Origin: Parvibaculum sp.
GTDB taxonomy: Bacteria; Pseudomonadota; Alphaproteobacteria; Parvibaculales; Parvibaculaceae
DNA length: 64,000 nt
Assembly (NCBI RefSeq): GCF_030651915.1
Contig: NZ_JAUSBV010000005.1
Coordinates: forward strand, 62,001 to 126,000
Direction of reading: 5' to 3'
The position numbers and the translations under genes were made by a program. This document shows, piece by piece, positions 62,334-64,000 of this stretch (position 1 is the stretch's first letter; each line of letters starts with the position of its first letter). Below the pieces are notes generated by a model. The model made no database searches and was not told the DNA's origin. It worked only from the letters and a program-made list of their open reading frames with translations.

Positions 62334-63743
62334 ATGGCCAAGGCATCGCGCAATTTCGTCTGCCAGTCCTGCGGCGCGGCCTCGCCGCGCTGGTCGGGAC
62401 GCTGCGAGGCCTGCGGCGAGTGGAACACCATCGTCGAGGAAGCCGGCGCGAGCGCCGGCATCGGCGCCGGGCCGGCCAAGGCCGGCGGCCGGGCCAAGGG
62501 ACGGCGGATCGAACTCGTCGAAATGAGCGGCGAGACGGCAGACCCGCCGCGCCACATCACCGGCATGGCCGAATTCGACCGGGTGACCGGCGGCGGGCTG
62601 GTGCCGGGATCGGCGGTGCTGATCGGCGGCGATCCGGGGATCGGCAAGTCGACGCTGCTGCTGCAGGCGATGGCGGCGCTGGCGGTCAAGGGTGGGCGCG
62701 CGATCTATATTTCCGGCGAAGAGGCGATCGCGCAGGTCAGGATGCGGGCGCGGCGGCTGGGGCTTGGGGAAGCGCCGGTACAGCTCGGCGCCGAGACCAA
62801 CCTCAAGGACATTCTCGGCACGCTGGAAAGCGGGACGCCGCCCGATGTGGTCGTCATCGATTCGATCCAGACCATGTGGACCGAAGCGCTCGATTCGGCG
62901 CCGGGCACGGTGGCGCAGGTGCGCGCCTCGGCGCAGGAGCTGGTGCGCTTCGCCAAGCGGCACGGAACGGCGGTGATCCTGGTCGGCCATGTGACCAAGG
63001 AAGGGCAGATCGCCGGGCCGCGCGTCGTCGAGCATATGGTCGATGCAGTGATCTATTTTGAGGGCGAGCGCGGGCACCAGTTCCGCATTCTCCGGGCGGT
63101 CAAGAACCGCTTCGGGCCGGCCAACGAGATCGGCGTTTTCGAGATGGGCGAAAAGGGTCTGGCCGAAGTGCCCAATCCGTCTGCCCTCTTTCTCGGCGAG
63201 CGCGACGGGGAGACCAGCGGTTCGGCGGTCTTTGCCGGGATCGAGGGGACACGGCCGGTGCTGGTCGAAATCCAGGCGCTGGTCGGCAAAAGCGCATTGG
63301 GGACGCCGCGCCGGGCCGTGGTGGGCTGGGATGGCGGCCGGCTGTCGATGGTGCTGGCGGTGCTGGAGGCCCGTTGCGGGCTGACGCTGGGGGGGCAGGA
63401 TGTTTACCTCAATGTGGCCGGCGGCCTCCGGATCAACGAGCCGGCGGCCGATCTGGCCGTGGCGGCGGCACTGATTTCGTCGGTTACCGGCCAGCCGCTG
63501 CCTTCCGATTGCGTGATTTTCGGCGAAATCAGCCTTTCCGGCGCCGTCCGGCCGGTCAACCAGATGGAAACGCGGCTGAAAGAGGCGGAAAAGCTCGGGT
63601 TTTTGCGCGCCATCCTGCCCGCCATGGCGGCCAGGTCGCGGCCCGGGACCGGGCTCGCCTTCACCGAAATTTCGGACCTTCAGGGTCTAATTGCCCATCT
63701 GGCGACCAAATCCGGCGCCAAACGGCGCGGCGGCGAAATGTGA
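62334..63743 (+). CDS. radA: DNA repair protein RadA
   Basis: 469 aa. N-terminal zinc finger CQSCGAASPRWSGRCEACGEW (four Cys, residues 10-28), RecA-like core with Walker A GGDPGIGKSTLLLQ (about 99-112), the RadA-specific VKNRFGPANEIGVFEM (about 257-272) and a C-terminal Lon-like domain. Drives branch migration in recombinational repair. Followed after 28 bp by cvpA. Confidence 0.97.
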   Translation: MAKASRNFVCQSCGAASPRWSGRCEACGEWNTIVEEAGASAGIGAGPAKAGGRAKGRRIELVEMSGETADPPRHITGMAEFDRVTGGGLVPGSAVLIGGDPGIGKSTLLLQAMAALAVKGGRAIYISGEEAIAQVRMRARRLGLGEAPVQLGAETNLKDILGTLESGTPPDVVVIDSIQTMWTEALDSAPGTVAQVRASAQELVRFAKRHGTAVILVGHVTKEGQIAGPRVVEHMVDAVIYFEGERGHQFRILRAVKNRFGPANEIGVFEMGEKGLAEVPNPSALFLGERDGETSGSAVFAGIEGTRPVLVEIQALVGKSALGTPRRAVVGWDGGRLSMVLAVLEARCGLTLGGQDVYLNVAGGLRINEPAADLAVAAALISSVTGQPLPSDCVIFGEISLSGAVRPVNQMETRLKEAEKLGFLRAILPAMAARSRPGTGLAFTEISDLQGLIAHLATKSGAKRRGGEM

Positions 63744-63771
63744 TAGGCTGCGGCTGTTATGGGAGAGTGAT

Positions 63772-64000
63772 TTGACGCTGTTCGACGGTATCGTCATTGC
63801 GGTTCTGCTGATTTCGAGTGTGCTGGCGCTGCTGCGCGGTTTCACCAACGAAATGCTGTCGATCGTGGCCTGGGTGGCCGGGGCGCTGGCGGCGCTGTGG
63901 CTCTTCCCCTATGTCGCACCCTATTTCGCCAAATTCATCACCTCGCCCTGGCTCGCCGCCGTGGTGGCGGCGCTGGTCGTGTTCCTGGCCGGCTACCTGC
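63772..64000 (+). CDS. cvpA: CvpA family membrane protein, 3' end beyond window
   Basis: 76 codons visible. TTG start soon after GGGAGAG. Reads TLFDGIVIAVLLISSVLALL, RGFTNEMLSIVAWVAGALAA and a second hydrophobic stretch near the edge, the pattern of CvpA (colicin V production-type) proteins. In relatives purF follows. Confidence 0.85.
   Translation, partial: MTLFDGIVIAVLLISSVLALLRGFTNEMLSIVAWVAGALAALWLFPYVAPYFAKFITSPWLAAVVAALVVFLAGYL

Overview
The window comes from a GC-rich alphaproteobacterial chromosome. The evidence is the gene order (aspS, rnd, ppx-ppk, hdaA-permease-DUF2066, purMN, ndk; lptF-lptG-lptD-surA-pdxA-rsmA; fabD-fabG-acpP-fabF-mltG-yicC-gmk; rpsF-rpsR-rplI; dnaB, alr, mlaEF, radA, cvpA), the alphaproteobacterial proteins (HdaA-like protein, PleC/DivJ-type kinase domains) and dispersed repeats of the GTCATTGCGAG type. 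A Parvibaculum-like genus is my best guess. That guess is inference only. No rRNA, tRNA, transposase, CRISPR array or prophage was seen.

Layout. 1-4 kb: a hybrid sensor kinase running off the left edge, an outer-membrane barrel, a fasciclin protein and a host-attachment-family protein. 4-11 kb: aspS, rnd, then the polyphosphate genes ppk-ppx with a PHO-box-like sequence in front of ppk. 11-14.1 kb: a TetR cassette with a tandem palindromic operator facing a small membrane protein, a luciferase-like oxidoreductase and an SDR. 14.1-24.2 kb: hdaA, permease and DUF2066, purMN, an AT-rich lipoprotein orphan, ndk, an ABC-F ATPase, an exported phosphodiesterase and an MBL hydrolase. 24.3-34.5 kb: holC and pepA, divergent from the LPS-export and outer-membrane-biogenesis operon lptF-lptG-lptD-surA-pdxA-rsmA. 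34.6-41.9 kb: an alcohol dehydrogenase, then the fatty-acid cluster read leftward. 42-47.3 kb: rpsF-rpsR-rplI, cyclopropane synthase, doxX and dnaB.

47.3-59.4 kb is accessory DNA lying between dnaB and alr, which are close neighbours in many relatives. It begins with a lower-GC two-gene module (unknown 219-aa protein plus XRE/ImmA-IrrE protease) behind an inverted-repeat operator. The module abuts what looks like the tail of a HigB-type toxin and an orphan HigA-like antitoxin. Next come repeat-flanked genes, a Tyr/Gly/His-rich repeat lipoprotein, two orphan PleC/DivJ-like kinases and a Baeyer-Villiger-type monooxygenase. The conserved order resumes with alr, mlaE-mlaF, radA and a partial cvpA.

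The least expected signals are: the XRE/ImmA module and its junction; PHO-box repeats with exact 11-bp period upstream of dnaB (three units), across the pepA/holC junction (three units) and, more degenerately, before ppk; a DnaA-box-like cluster and a 19-bp palindrome beside the dnaB PHO repeats; and a lipoprotein built from recently duplicated 72-residue units.
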